From: JAEUTH01 sp044230205
Lineage (GTDB): Bacteria; Bacteroidota; Bacteroidia; AKYH767-A; OLB10
Assembly: GCA_044230205.1 (NCBI GenBank)
Contig: JBGARN010000013.1
Location: forward strand, 1 to 52,288
Direction of reading: 5' to 3'
DNA length: 52,288 bases
Part shown: piece by piece, positions 24,016 through 32,883 of the stretch
How positions within the stretch are numbered: the first letter of the stretch is position 1
How the letters are laid out: each line of letters starts with the position of its first letter
The notes under the pieces: model-generated
The model's input: only the letters and a program-made list of their open reading frames with translations
Database searches by the model: none
What the model was told of the DNA's origin: nothing
Made by a program: the position numbers and the translations under genes

Positions 24016-25380
24016 ATGAAAAGTAAAATCTCCTTCATTCTATTCATCATTTATCATTTATCATTAATCGCGCAAAAGTGCGTAGCGCAGCAAAAAGGCG
24101 AACCCTTTGAAGGCATTGATCAGTCATGGCAAAACGGTAGCGACCGCAGGGACTCTTCAGTTTTCAAAAAAATGAAATATTTTACTCCTGGTATATTCAT
24201 TGATGTAAACTACACACATTCATACAACAAACCCAATGATAATACGGTTGTAGGGTCAACTGCACTGGCACGCAATAATGAAGTTGAACTTTCGGCTTTG
24301 CATTTTGGTGGCGATTTGAATTATGAAGGAGCAAGAGCCAGGTTTATGACGCAGTTCGGAACCCGTTCTGTTATTGTACCTCGCAATGATGTTAGCCCGT
24401 ACAGGGGACAATATCAACTGGCTAATGTATATCGCTACCTAAGTGAAGCTTATGCGGGTTATCATTTCAATAAATGGTATGGAATAAATGTAGATGCCGG
24501 AATGTTTATGTCTTATTTGGGACTAAACTCCTATTACCAGGCTGAAAATTGGGAGTACCAGGCATCCTTTACATCTGACAATACTCCATGGTTTTTTAAT
24601 GGTTTACGAATTCAGATTCATCCGACTCAGTATTTAAAAATTGAGCCGTGGTTTATTAATGGCTGGCAGAGTTATGGTAAGTTCAATAGTATGCCGGGTA
24701 TTGGAGGCAACATTACCTGGATGCCGAATAGTAATTTCAAAATTTTAACCAACAATTATTATGGCACTGATGCAGGAGGACTTCCTGAAAGAAAGCGTTT
24801 TCATTCAGACAATAGTGCATTATTACGATATTACGATAAGCCCGGTTCAAAAGGAATAAGCAGAGTTGCATGTTCATTAACCGGTGACATTGGCTTTGAA
24901 AAAGGTGGTGGTGTAAATGGATTTAATGACAAGGATTCCTCAAAACCAGCACAGTACTTTACAAGCATTATGTTTTACAACAGAGTTTGGTTTTATAGAA
25001 ACAAATTTGCTTGGACAGTTGGTGGCGGCTATATGACAAACCCCGGAAGATATTTAGTTTTATATCCTACAGGACAAGCAAGTCCACTACCGAACCCGAA
25101 CAGCCCAACACAAACAGAAGGTTTGTTTCCGTTCAGTGCAAACCCTGGCGATAAATTTGAAGGCTGGGATATTTCAACCAACCTTGACTGGATGCCCAAC
25201 CAAAGTCTCACTTTCAGAATTGAATTTGTTCACCGCGAATCAAGTGTTCCATACTTCGCTGGCGCAGGTGGTGTAACATCGCAAACTGGATATTCAACCA
25301 CACCACTTGACCCCAATTGGCGTCCTGATTTGGTAAAAAGTGAAAGCAGAATTATAGCTGCTATCCTCTTTAGAATTTAG
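24016..25380 (+). CDS. Outer-membrane porin of the BBP2-like type
   Basis: 454 residues. Signal peptide MKSKISFILFIIYHLSLIAQKCVAQ, then a strand-rich protein with many aromatic-ended beta strands (FIDVNYTHSYN, YAGYHFNKWYGINVDAGMFMSYLG, LKIEPWFINGW) and a final strand SRIIAAILFRI ending in an aliphatic residue. This is the outer membrane beta-barrel type (PF07642-like) that accompanies kdp operons in Bacteroidota (family knowledge). It starts 73 bases after kup, so it may carry K+ or other ions across the outer membrane for Kup. Confidence 0.75.
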   Translation: MKSKISFILFIIYHLSLIAQKCVAQQKGEPFEGIDQSWQNGSDRRDSSVFKKMKYFTPGIFIDVNYTHSYNKPNDNTVVGSTALARNNEVELSALHFGGDLNYEGARARFMTQFGTRSVIVPRNDVSPYRGQYQLANVYRYLSEAYAGYHFNKWYGINVDAGMFMSYLGLNSYYQAENWEYQASFTSDNTPWFFNGLRIQIHPTQYLKIEPWFINGWQSYGKFNSMPGIGGNITWMPNSNFKILTNNYYGTDAGGLPERKRFHSDNSALLRYYDKPGSKGISRVACSLTGDIGFEKGGGVNGFNDKDSSKPAQYFTSIMFYNRVWFYRNKFAWTVGGGYMTNPGRYLVLYPTGQASPLPNPNSPTQTEGLFPFSANPGDKFEGWDISTNLDWMPNQSLTFRIEFVHRESSVPYFAGAGGVTSQTGYSTTPLDPNWRPDLVKSESRIIAAILFRI

Positions 25381-25683
25381 CAGACTTAGTAATTTTTACT
25401 TCATAATTAAAAGAGAACAGTTGCAAACCAGGGTTAATGCTTTCCTGGGTAACAGGTTTTACAAAAAACTACATCTGGAATTTATTACGAATAAAACAGG
25501 AAGTTTCTTTTTCAGAACTATTCAGATTTTTAACCGGATATTAAAAATTAATTATCCTTACAAAAAAATAGATGGCTTATTGCAAATAATTTCTTTGCAC
25601 AATATATAATAGTCACCTTTCTCATTCATCTGCAAAAAATATTAATCAGGAAAACAATTCAATTAATCACTAAACGAAATAAT
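25381..25683. other. Intergenic stretch without a supportable gene
   Basis: 303 AT-rich bases. A 62-codon frame at 25421-25609 starts with TTG and has no recognisable features. Nothing else is seen. Confidence 0.5.
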
Positions 25684-26529
25684 ATGGAACAACAACTTCT
25701 TGAAATCCGCGAACAGCAAAAGGCAACCTGGAATAAATCATCACCGGGATGGAAAAAATGGGATGAGCTGACCATGGATTTTTTAAAACCATTCGGAAAT
25801 GAAATTATCCGCCAGTTAAATTTAAAAGATACCAGCATTGTACTTGATGTGGCTGCAGGCACAGGTGAACCGGGGCTAACCATTGCTTCAATAGTTAAAA
25901 ATGGCAAAGTAATTATTACTGACCTGGCTGAAGCTATGCTTGTAATAGCAAAAGAAAATGCTCAAAAGGCCGCATTAAATAATGTAGAATTTAAAGTGTG
26001 CGATGTATGCGAATTACCCTTTGCCGACAACACGTTTGATGCAATAAGTTGCCGCATGGGCTTTATGTTTTTTCCTGATATGCTATTAGCTGCAAAGGAA
26101 ATGAAACGTGTTTTAAAACCTGGTGGAAAAATTGCAGCAGCAGTGTGGAGCGGACCTGAAAAAAATTTCTGGTTTTCCGGAGCAATGAGTATAGTTAAAA
26201 AACATGTTGAGCTACCTGCATCTCCTCCGGGCTCACCCGGAATGTTCCGCTGTGCACATGATGGACTTATTGCAGGTATATTTAAAGAGGCCGGGTTAAA
26301 AGATATTTCACAAACAGAATTATCAAGCCAATTGAAATGTGAAGTTGCAGAAAACTATTGGAGCTTTGCCTCTGAAGTGGTAGGTCCTGTTGTTCAGATT
26401 TTAAGCACTGCAGATGCAGAATTGAAAGAAGCAATTAAGAAAGAATTACTTCAGTTAGTGAATGACAAGTTTCCCGCGGGAAAAGTGTTTATCGATTGCA
26501 GTGCCATGATTATTAGTGGAACAAAATAA
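25684..26529 (+). CDS. Class I SAM-dependent methyltransferase
   Basis: 281 residues. Motif I VLDVAAGTGEPG (53-64) binds S-adenosylmethionine; motif II/III follow as VIITDLAEAMLVIAKENA, CDVCELPFADNTFDAISCRMGFMFFPD and LKPGGKIAAAVW. The fold is of the UbiE/Coq5 and Methyltransf_11 type. The substrate is unknown; the gene is monocistronic and convergent with the molybdenum cofactor genes, so it is not part of that pathway. Confidence 0.85.
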   Translation: MEQQLLEIREQQKATWNKSSPGWKKWDELTMDFLKPFGNEIIRQLNLKDTSIVLDVAAGTGEPGLTIASIVKNGKVIITDLAEAMLVIAKENAQKAALNNVEFKVCDVCELPFADNTFDAISCRMGFMFFPDMLLAAKEMKRVLKPGGKIAAAVWSGPEKNFWFSGAMSIVKKHVELPASPPGSPGMFRCAHDGLIAGIFKEAGLKDISQTELSSQLKCEVAENYWSFASEVVGPVVQILSTADAELKEAIKKELLQLVNDKFPAGKVFIDCSAMIISGTK

Positions 26530-26622
26530 TCTTCTGTTATAACCAGCGAAGACGAATTATCCTCGTAATAAAAAGTTCTTTGTTAAGTTTAATCAGTTGC
26601 TATCTGTTAATCTGATTGGAAA

Positions 26623-27534
26623 TTACTCATGCCTTGCTCCCTTCATAACCCTGAAGATATGCAGCAGTTGCGGAAAAACAGCATCCATGCTTTCTGCAGC
26701 ACCTCGTGTTGAGCCCGGCAATGCAAGAATTAGTGTATTACCTTTTATGCCTGCAATGCTGCGCGATAACATGGCATAAGGTGTGCGTTGTTGTCCATAG
26801 GCACGTATAGCTTCTTCAATTCCCGGAATTTTACGATCGATTACGGAGGCAAGTGCTTCGGGTGTAATGTCGCGTGGTGATAATCCGGTACCACCGGTTA
26901 ACAATACCATATTCAGTTGAGCATCGCAATAACCGGCTACTTTTTCACGGATAATATCTTTATCGTCAGGAATTATAATATAGTCAACAACCTCAACATC
27001 GCATTGATTAAGCTTTTCAATAATAACTTTTCCGGCACGGTCGTCCTTGCTGCCTTTTGAAATACTATCTGAACAAACAATAACAGCCGCTTTCAATCCT
27101 TGTACTTCCTTATTACTATAATCTGATTTGCCGCCTTGTTTTTCTTTCAGCTTAATCTTTTCAATAGAAATGTTTTTATCAATTGGCTTAAGCATGTCGT
27201 ACATCGTAAGCGCTACTACACTGGCTGCATGCATGGCTTCCACTTCAACACCTGTTTTATAAATGGTTTGTATTTCTACAGTTATAGTAATTTCCAAATC
27301 ATTTATTTCAAAATTTATTGCAGTATACTCAACAGGTAATGGGTGGCAATCCGGTATCATGTCACTGGTACGCTTTGCAGCAAACAATCCTGCCGTACGC
27401 GATACTTCAAATACATCTCCCTTTGCAACACGTTTTTGCTTTATGGCTTCAATAGTTGATGCATCACCTACTCTTACAATAGCCTGTGCTATTGCCACCC
27501 TGTGCGTATTACTTTTTGCTGTAATATTTATCAT
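26623..27534 (-). CDS. moaCB: MoaC-MoaB fusion (cyclic pyranopterin monophosphate synthase / molybdopterin adenylyltransferase-like)
   Basis: 303 residues with two domains. Residues 1-150 are MoaC: SRTAGLFAAKRTSDMIPDCHPLP, GVEVEAMHAASVVALTMYDMLKPID, including the conserved CHPLP and the catalytic region Lys/Asp. Residues ~152-303 are MoaB/MogA: VCSDSISKGSKDDRAG, LLTGGTGLSPRD and LALPGSTRGAAESM. So one protein covers formation of cPMP and adenylation of molybdopterin (or its MoaB equivalent). Such fusions are known in Bacteroidota. It is the last gene of the cluster; the moaE stop lies 6 bases upstream. The cluster has no moaA, the partner that acts before MoaC. Confidence 0.93.
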   Translation of the reverse strand: MINITAKSNTHRVAIAQAIVRVGDASTIEAIKQKRVAKGDVFEVSRTAGLFAAKRTSDMIPDCHPLPVEYTAINFEINDLEITITVEIQTIYKTGVEVEAMHAASVVALTMYDMLKPIDKNISIEKIKLKEKQGGKSDYSNKEVQGLKAAVIVCSDSISKGSKDDRAGKVIIEKLNQCDVEVVDYIIIPDDKDIIREKVAGYCDAQLNMVLLTGGTGLSPRDITPEALASVIDRKIPGIEEAIRAYGQQRTPYAMLSRSIAGIKGNTLILALPGSTRGAAESMDAVFPQLLHIFRVMKGARHE

Positions 27535-27540
27535 AACTAT

Positions 27541-27978
27541 TTATTTATTCTCCTTCCAGGCTGATTGTTCATTGCTGATAATTTCCTTGCCCCAAACAGG
27601 TAATTCATTCTTTATTTGTTCCACCAAATCTTCACATGCATCTATAGCAGCCTTGCGATGCTGCGATGAAGTAAATACAAATAAGCTCACCTGGCCCGCC
27701 TTTACAGTTCCTAAACTATGATACACATGCATACAGGTTAACGGATACTTGGCAAAAATTGATTCGCGTATCTCTGCAGCTTTTTCAAGTGCCATTGGTT
27801 CATAAGCTGAATACTCAATGGCTTCCACTACTCCATTCTTTATAGCATCTGCACGTACCTGGCCAAGAAAAATACTATGCGCACCAATATCAGTTTTGCT
27901 GCTGTGTTTTTCAATTGATTTTGCAATCATTTCAGGCGTTATGGGTCCGCTTACAAAAATATTCCTGATTCTTTCCAT
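27541..27978 (-). CDS. moaE: Molybdopterin synthase catalytic (large) subunit
   Basis: 145 residues. Family motifs seen: GAHSIFLGQVRADAIKNGVVEAIEYSAYEPMA, MHVYHSLGTVKAGQVSLFVFTSSQHRKAAIDACEDLVEQIK and the catalytic Lys region LPVWGKEII. With MoaD it adds the dithiolene sulfurs to cPMP. Intact. The N-terminal start ATG at 27978 matches the family. Confidence 0.93.
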   Translation of the reverse strand: MERIRNIFVSGPITPEMIAKSIEKHSSKTDIGAHSIFLGQVRADAIKNGVVEAIEYSAYEPMALEKAAEIRESIFAKYPLTCMHVYHSLGTVKAGQVSLFVFTSSQHRKAAIDACEDLVEQIKNELPVWGKEIISNEQSAWKENK

Positions 27979-27996
27979 TTTTATTTTAAATACTCT

Positions 27997-29071
27997 TCAT
28001 CTGCTCTGAAATCCACCCGTTATTGAAACTACTTTTTTCCGGGAAATACATTGCTTAATTTTTTTGCAGCAACCAGGCTTTGAACCTGATTGACAAAATA
28101 CAATTATAGTATCAGCAGCAGCCATTTGCTGAAAATTTGATTCAAGCTCCTGTACCGGAATATTAATAGTTGGCAGCTTGTTTAATCGGGGCTGCTCTTC
28201 AAAAGTGCGCACATCAAGCAACAGGCTATTCTTCAAATCCCGGTTAATAATTTCCAATGCAGCATCCCATGTAATGGTTAGCTCGCCACTACACAGCAGC
28301 GTATAATCAGTTGCTAAAAATTCTTCTATGCTTGCAGCACCTTCCGTATTTTCAGTTATTGAAGGAATATCCATTTCATAAAAATGAATTATTCTTTAAA
28401 ACTGAAAGTTACATTTTATTAATTAATGGCGTGGCATAATTAGTTATTACCTTGATAGCTTCTGATGCCATCATAACCCCTATTATTCCGGGCAATACAC
28501 CCAGCACTCCCGTATTGTTGCAATCTCGCACCTCATTTATTCCGGGAGGCTGTGGAAATAAATTACGGTAATTGGCGCTTCTGCTATTTTGGGTAGAGAG
28601 GTTAAACACTGCCACCTGCCCTTCATATTGATAGATAGCTCCGTATACCAGGGGTTTATTCAATAGTACGCATGCATCATTAAGCATATACCGTGTTTGA
28701 AAATTATCAGTGGCATCAATTATCAAATCATACCGGCTAATAACATTTAATGTATTGGTATTTACAAGTGTGAAAGGATATACATTCAGTAATGAATCTT
28801 TATACTTATCCCTTATATATTTTGCAGCCACCAGTGCCTTATTTTTTCCAACATCACCTTCACCAAAAATAACCTGCCGGTTTAAGTTGGAAAGCATAAC
28901 GCTATCACCATCGGCTATGCCTAAAGTGCCAACACCTGCTGCAGCCAGGTATTGCAAAGCCGGGCAGCCCAGGCCACCGGCCCCTACCACCAAAACTTTT
29001 GAATCAATCAGCTTTTGTTGAGCCGCTGCTCCAAAATCATTAAGTTTTATCTGTCGCTCAAAACGGTCCAT
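27997..29071 (-). pseudogene. moeB: MoeB/ThiF-type MoaD adenylyltransferase with rhodanese tail, broken in two
   Basis: The N-terminal piece (29071-28409, 220 residues) is a ThiF domain: DRFERQIKLNDFG, VLVVGAGGLGCPALQYLAAAG, LSNLNRQVIFGEGDVG and DATDNFQTRYMLND. The usual first zinc CxxC is NYRN. The C-terminal piece (28374-27997, 125 residues) is a rhodanese with the loop CQSGSK (Cys94). In related proteins the two are joined in ~350 residues. Between them the DNA still encodes a linker: after the TAA at 28411-28409 the same frame reads LSVLKNNSF, and removing one base from the A5 run at 28380-28384 joins it to YEMDIP. So one nonsense change and one extra base split the gene. Both pieces might still be made. 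Confidence 0.75.
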
Positions 29072-29075
29072 TAGT

Positions 29076-29318
29076 TCATCCTCCTGAAAAAGGTGGTAAT
29101 AAGGCTACTTCATCACCTGCATTTAAAGGTGTATTGGAATTCACCATTTCTCTGTTAACAGCAATAGAAAATTTTAATTCAGCCAGAATCGGAAACTGTT
29201 CTTTAAGCTTCGATAAAAAACTGTCGGTATCAGCAGGCAATGAAAAATCCTGCTGCATAAAACCCAAATGTTCTGCCAGCATCCCGAATGCAAGAAGTTT
29301 AATTGTTTGTGTTTCCAT
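29076..29318 (-). CDS. moaD: Molybdopterin synthase sulfur carrier subunit
   Basis: 80 residues from the ATG at 29318 (METQTIKLLAFGML); a frame-open ATG six codons earlier (MHYFLK) lies inside mobA and is less likely. The ubiquitin-like fold ends in the required Gly-Gly (LLPPFSGG), the site of adenylation by MoeB and thiocarboxylation. It overlaps mobA by 20 bases and the broken moeB starts 4 bases after its stop, so translation is coupled. Confidence 0.93.
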   Translation of the reverse strand: METQTIKLLAFGMLAEHLGFMQQDFSLPADTDSFLSKLKEQFPILAELKFSIAVNREMVNSNTPLNAGDEVALLPPFSGG

Positions 29319-29892
29319 TTTCAGAAAGTAATGCAAAATCAGCAGGCGAATTTACATTTATAAACCAATGGCTGTTCAATGTTTTATAATTATCAAAGCT
29401 GACAATTTTATGATCGACAGCATTGATGAGATCCTGCATCTTAAGCTCATTAAGGGTTATACGCTGTTTTACAATATCCTTAATCCTTAAACTATAAACC
29501 GCCAGCAATGGCATTAGTTGATTATTGATAGCTGCAACCGTTACACCATGCTCTTCAACTTCACTTATTAAATGTATAATGATGTCGGAGGTTATTAAAG
29601 GCATGTCGCAACACAATAATAAAACATGAGTTGCATTAACTGATTCCATAGCAGATAACAATCCACCCATAGGGCCTTTATTCATTTCAATATCCTGAAT
29701 TACTTCATATCCAAATTGAGAATAAGCCTTATTACCCGAAACTATAATGGCCGGTAATTGACAGGCATTAATTGCATCAAGCACATACTGAATCATAGGC
29801 TTGCCGTTAAGCAGCATTAAGCCCTTATCCTGCCCCATCCTGCTGCTTTTACCTCCTGCAAGCACTGCAGCTATAATTTTGCTTCTCTCCAT
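29299..29892 (-). CDS. mobA: Molybdenum cofactor guanylyltransferase
   Basis: 197 residues. Nucleotide-binding signature LAGGKSSRMGQDKG (11-24), then MNKGPMGGLLSAME and CCDMPLI, all typical of MobA. It attaches GMP to molybdenum cofactor to give the MGD form used by DMSO reductase-type enzymes. No such enzyme lies in the window. It is followed by moaD with overlap and preceded by moeA at 78 bases. Confidence 0.92.
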   Translation of the reverse strand: MERSKIIAAVLAGGKSSRMGQDKGLMLLNGKPMIQYVLDAINACQLPAIIVSGNKAYSQFGYEVIQDIEMNKGPMGGLLSAMESVNATHVLLLCCDMPLITSDIIIHLISEVEEHGVTVAAINNQLMPLLAVYSLRIKDIVKQRITLNELKMQDLINAVDHKIVSFDNYKTLNSHWFINVNSPADFALLSENGNTNN

Positions 29893-29970
29893 TTACTATT
29901 TAAAAAAGCTTATAATTAATTATGCAAAAGCAAACACCTGAATCATCAACATATGCCAGCATGGTTTATA

Positions 29971-31146
29971 TTACAGGTTATAAACTTCAACCATTGTGCC
30001 CGTAGCAAGGTAATTAATGTCAGCATCCATTTGAACAAAGCAATCAGTTTCGTTGAAGGGTAATAAATTGAATGACTCCTGCCCTGCCAGTATTTTTACC
30101 TTTCCATTTTCTTTTTTTGCTTTAAGGAAATGAGTGAGCGGAACTTTTTTAGTCCAGTCATTAATAAGTGGTAAAATCAAATCCGGCTTAAAGGATGATT
30201 GATTTCCCATCATAGCATTCAGACATGGTTTTACATACTGGTTAAAACAAGTGATAACAGAAGCAGGGTTGCCGGGTAAAGCAAAAATCCACTTACCGTT
30301 TTTTATGCCGGCAAATAAAGGCTTTCCGGGACGCTGCTTTACTTTATAAAATACTGTTTCCACACCAATGTCAGCCATTATTGTTTTTACAAAATCATAA
30401 TCGCCTACTGAAATTCCGCCACTCATAATAAGCATATCATACTGATCAATCTGATTCACAACTCTTGCTTTAATAGCATTATAATCATCTTTAACCATAC
30501 TTGCTGTATGATTTTTTATGCCCATTTTTATAAGACATGCTTTTAAAGCCGGTCCGTTGGAGTTGTAAATATTCCCCGGCTTTAATTCCTCGCCAATTTC
30601 CTGTAACTCATTACCCGTTACAATAATGGCTACTGAAGGTGCTGAGTAAACATCAACTTCTTTTACTCCTGCTGATGCAAGCAATCCAACCAAGCCGGGA
30701 GTAATTGGTGAATTTGCATTTGCAATTATGTCGCCTTTTTTATTCTGCGAACCTTTTAAACGAATGTTTAATCCCTGCTGCACAGGGTTTAAACTGAAAC
30801 TAACCTTGTCGTCATTTATTACTGCTACTTCCTGCTGAACAACAGCATCTGCTTCAGCAGGTACGGGGGCACCCGTATAAATTCGAGAGGCTTCTCCGGG
30901 TTTAAGTTGCACCTGTAATGCATCACCTGCTTTTATTAATGCAATTAGCCTGTATGCTTCACTTCCTTCATTAAAGCGAATGGCATAGCCATCCATTGCA
31001 GAATTATCAAATAACGGAATATCGATTGGTGAATAAACATCATTGGCCAGTATGCTTCCAACTGCAGTTTCCAGGGGCACTGAAACCACTTGTGTTTTGA
31101 TTATTCTGTCGGCAATCAACCTTTTTGCTTCATTAACGGTTACCAT
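29971..31146 (-). CDS. moeA: Molybdopterin molybdenumtransferase
   Basis: 391 residues. Motifs: LFDNSAMDGYAIR, IYTGAPVPAEADAVVQQE, IVTGNEL, MSGGISVGDYDFVK and FALPGNPASVITCF. It inserts molybdate into adenylated molybdopterin. It is the first gene of the minus-strand cluster (moeA, mobA, moaD, moeB, moaE, moaCB) and probably carries the operon promoter in the 152-base gap before the divergent lipoprotein gene. Intact and of normal length. Confidence 0.95.
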   Translation of the reverse strand: MVTVNEAKRLIADRIIKTQVVSVPLETAVGSILANDVYSPIDIPLFDNSAMDGYAIRFNEGSEAYRLIALIKAGDALQVQLKPGEASRIYTGAPVPAEADAVVQQEVAVINDDKVSFSLNPVQQGLNIRLKGSQNKKGDIIANANSPITPGLVGLLASAGVKEVDVYSAPSVAIIVTGNELQEIGEELKPGNIYNSNGPALKACLIKMGIKNHTASMVKDDYNAIKARVVNQIDQYDMLIMSGGISVGDYDFVKTIMADIGVETVFYKVKQRPGKPLFAGIKNGKWIFALPGNPASVITCFNQYVKPCLNAMMGNQSSFKPDLILPLINDWTKKVPLTHFLKAKKENGKVKILAGQESFNLLPFNETDCFVQMDADINYLATGTMVEVYNL

Positions 31147-31298
31147 ATGTGTAAATAGAAATTGTATTAATGTAGAATGCGAATATCATCACTAAACTCC
31201 AATTAATCTGAGGTGAATTATCGGATGCCAAGTTCTTATTTAAAACTAATTTGATATAATTACCTTTTGTATACAAGCTTGAAACAATTTAAGGCAAT

Positions 31299-31799
31299 AT
31301 GAAACCAATTTATTTTATCATATTTATAACAGTATTGTGCAATGCATGTTCAACTCAACCTGCATCAGAACAAAATCAAAATGCAAATACTAAATCACTG
31401 ATGCAATTTAGCTGGATGCTGGGTAATTGGGAAAACAGTACTGCTGATGGTATTTTTACTGAAACATGGCTTAAAACTAACGACACCGTTTTTACCGGCA
31501 AAGGCCTTATTGTTACAGCTAATGATACCGTTTTTGAAGAGGATATTAAATTACACTTTAATAATGGTAATATTTATTATACCGTAACAACTACCGGGCA
31601 GAATAACCTGCAGCCTGTTTCATTTAAATATATAGATACCATACCGGCCAGTTATGTGTTTGAAAACAAAGAGCACGACTTCCCTACACGGATTATTTAT
31701 CAAAAGATAACTGCTGATTCAATTGTTGCCTTTATTGAAGGAACAGTGAATGGTAAAACCATGAAAGAAGAATTCCCGATGCGTAAAGTAAACCGGTAG
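31299..31799 (+). CDS. DUF6265-type lipoprotein
   Basis: 166 residues. Lipobox-like LCNAC at the end of the signal (MKPIYFIIFITVLCNAC). The domain pattern MLGNWEN..DGIFTETWLKTNDTVFTGKGLIV and FENKEHDFPTRIIYQKI is the DUF6265 lipocalin-like family. Function unknown; probably on the inner face of the outer membrane. It may be cotranscribed with the next lipoprotein (51-base gap). Confidence 0.75.
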   Translation: MKPIYFIIFITVLCNACSTQPASEQNQNANTKSLMQFSWMLGNWENSTADGIFTETWLKTNDTVFTGKGLIVTANDTVFEEDIKLHFNNGNIYYTVTTTGQNNLQPVSFKYIDTIPASYVFENKEHDFPTRIIYQKITADSIVAFIEGTVNGKTMKEEFPMRKVNR

Positions 31800-31850
31800 A
31801 TCTTCGATATATATTATGAATTACATTTAATCATTATAAAATAAATTTCC

Positions 31851-32387
31851 ATGAAAACATTACTTACCTCTTACTTAAAAATAATACTTCTGGTCTTTTT
31901 GTTATCAACACTTTTTCTTTGTTGTAATAAAGCGAAAACTACTGGTGAAGCCGATAAACAACAAATTGATTCAACGCTTAATGCCTGGCATAATGCAGCT
32001 GCAAAAGCTGAATATGAAACCTACTTCAGCTATTTTAGTGATACCGCAGTATTTATTGGTACTGATGCCAAAGAAAACTGGCAAGTGAATGAGTTTAAAA
32101 CCTGGTCAAAACCTTACTTCGACCGCGGTAAGGCCTGGTCTTTTACGACATTAAGCCGCCATATCTATTTTGACAGCAATTGCAATTCCATAGCATGGTT
32201 TGATGAATTGCTGAATACACAAATGAAAATTTGCAGGGGGTCAGGAGTTATGGTGAAGCAAAATGATAAATGGAAAATAAAACACTATGTACTTTCAATG
32301 ACAATACCCAATGAAAACATTGATAGCATTGTAGCCATAAAAAGCCTGATTGAAGATTCTGTTATCAGCCAGCTGCAGCAACCTTAA
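31851..32387 (+). CDS. SnoaL/NTF2-like lipoprotein
   Basis: 178 residues. Hydrophobic leader ending in LFLCCNK (possible lipobox). The rest matches an NTF2-like (SnoaL_3/DUF4440-type) domain: IDSTLNAWHNAAAKAEYETYFSYFSDTAVFIGTDAKENW, FKTWSKPYF and GVMVKQNDKWKIKHYVLSMTIPN. Such domains bind small ligands or act as accessory parts; no catalytic role can be assigned. It ends 12 bases before the convergent gene. Confidence 0.75.
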   Translation: MKTLLTSYLKIILLVFLLSTLFLCCNKAKTTGEADKQQIDSTLNAWHNAAAKAEYETYFSYFSDTAVFIGTDAKENWQVNEFKTWSKPYFDRGKAWSFTTLSRHIYFDSNCNSIAWFDELLNTQMKICRGSGVMVKQNDKWKIKHYVLSMTIPNENIDSIVAIKSLIEDSVISQLQQP

Positions 32388-32399
32388 AAATTTTACTTT

Positions 32400-32810
32400 T
32401 CAGAATGAAGGACAAATGGAAGACCTGTGGTGCTTACCGGGTTCATTACCTTTAATAACAAAGTGAATAATAATTTCATGCGTGGCATTGTCCTGGTGGC
32501 AACCGCAGTGATTGTCTTTATCATTTTTGTATTCAGCCGATGTAATTACTACCTCATCTGACCCTGTATAATCCTTTGCAGGTTGATAGGTATAATTGTT
32601 TTTGCAATCCAGTTTGCTTACAGCATTATGCATAGCTTCTGAAGTAATTTTGCATTTACTTTTTCCAACTACTGATGAAAAATTATAATTCCATGTTTCA
32701 TTTTTCTTCAGTTCTACATTCATAACTTTTTGCTGAACAGGCAGTTCCTTTTCGCAACAACCTGAAAGGAACAGAATAATAACCGCTGGTAGTAACAGGA
32801 AATTTTTCAT
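32400..32810 (-). CDS. Hypothetical Cys-rich lipoprotein
   Basis: 136 residues. Lipobox LSGC at ~15-18 after a short signal (MKNFLLLPAVIILF). The mature protein has eight or nine cysteines, including CCEKE and HCGCHQD, and ends in a basic/His tail (GKHHRSSICPSF). The part KNETWNYNFSSVV...YTYQPAKDYTGSDEVVI resembles a beta-sandwich (Ig-like) domain. Function unknown. Confidence 0.55.
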   Translation of the reverse strand: MKNFLLLPAVIILFLSGCCEKELPVQQKVMNVELKKNETWNYNFSSVVGKSKCKITSEAMHNAVSKLDCKNNYTYQPAKDYTGSDEVVITSAEYKNDKDNHCGCHQDNATHEIIIHFVIKGNEPGKHHRSSICPSF

Positions 32811-32883
32811 GAGCTGTATTATTTGAAGTCAGGACTATGTAATCTGAAAGCTAAAAGTGCAAAAATTAAATGAATAATCAATC

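Noticed and set aside
25421..25609. 62-codon plus-strand frame
   Set aside because: TTG start, Lys/Phe/Ile-rich random-looking sequence.
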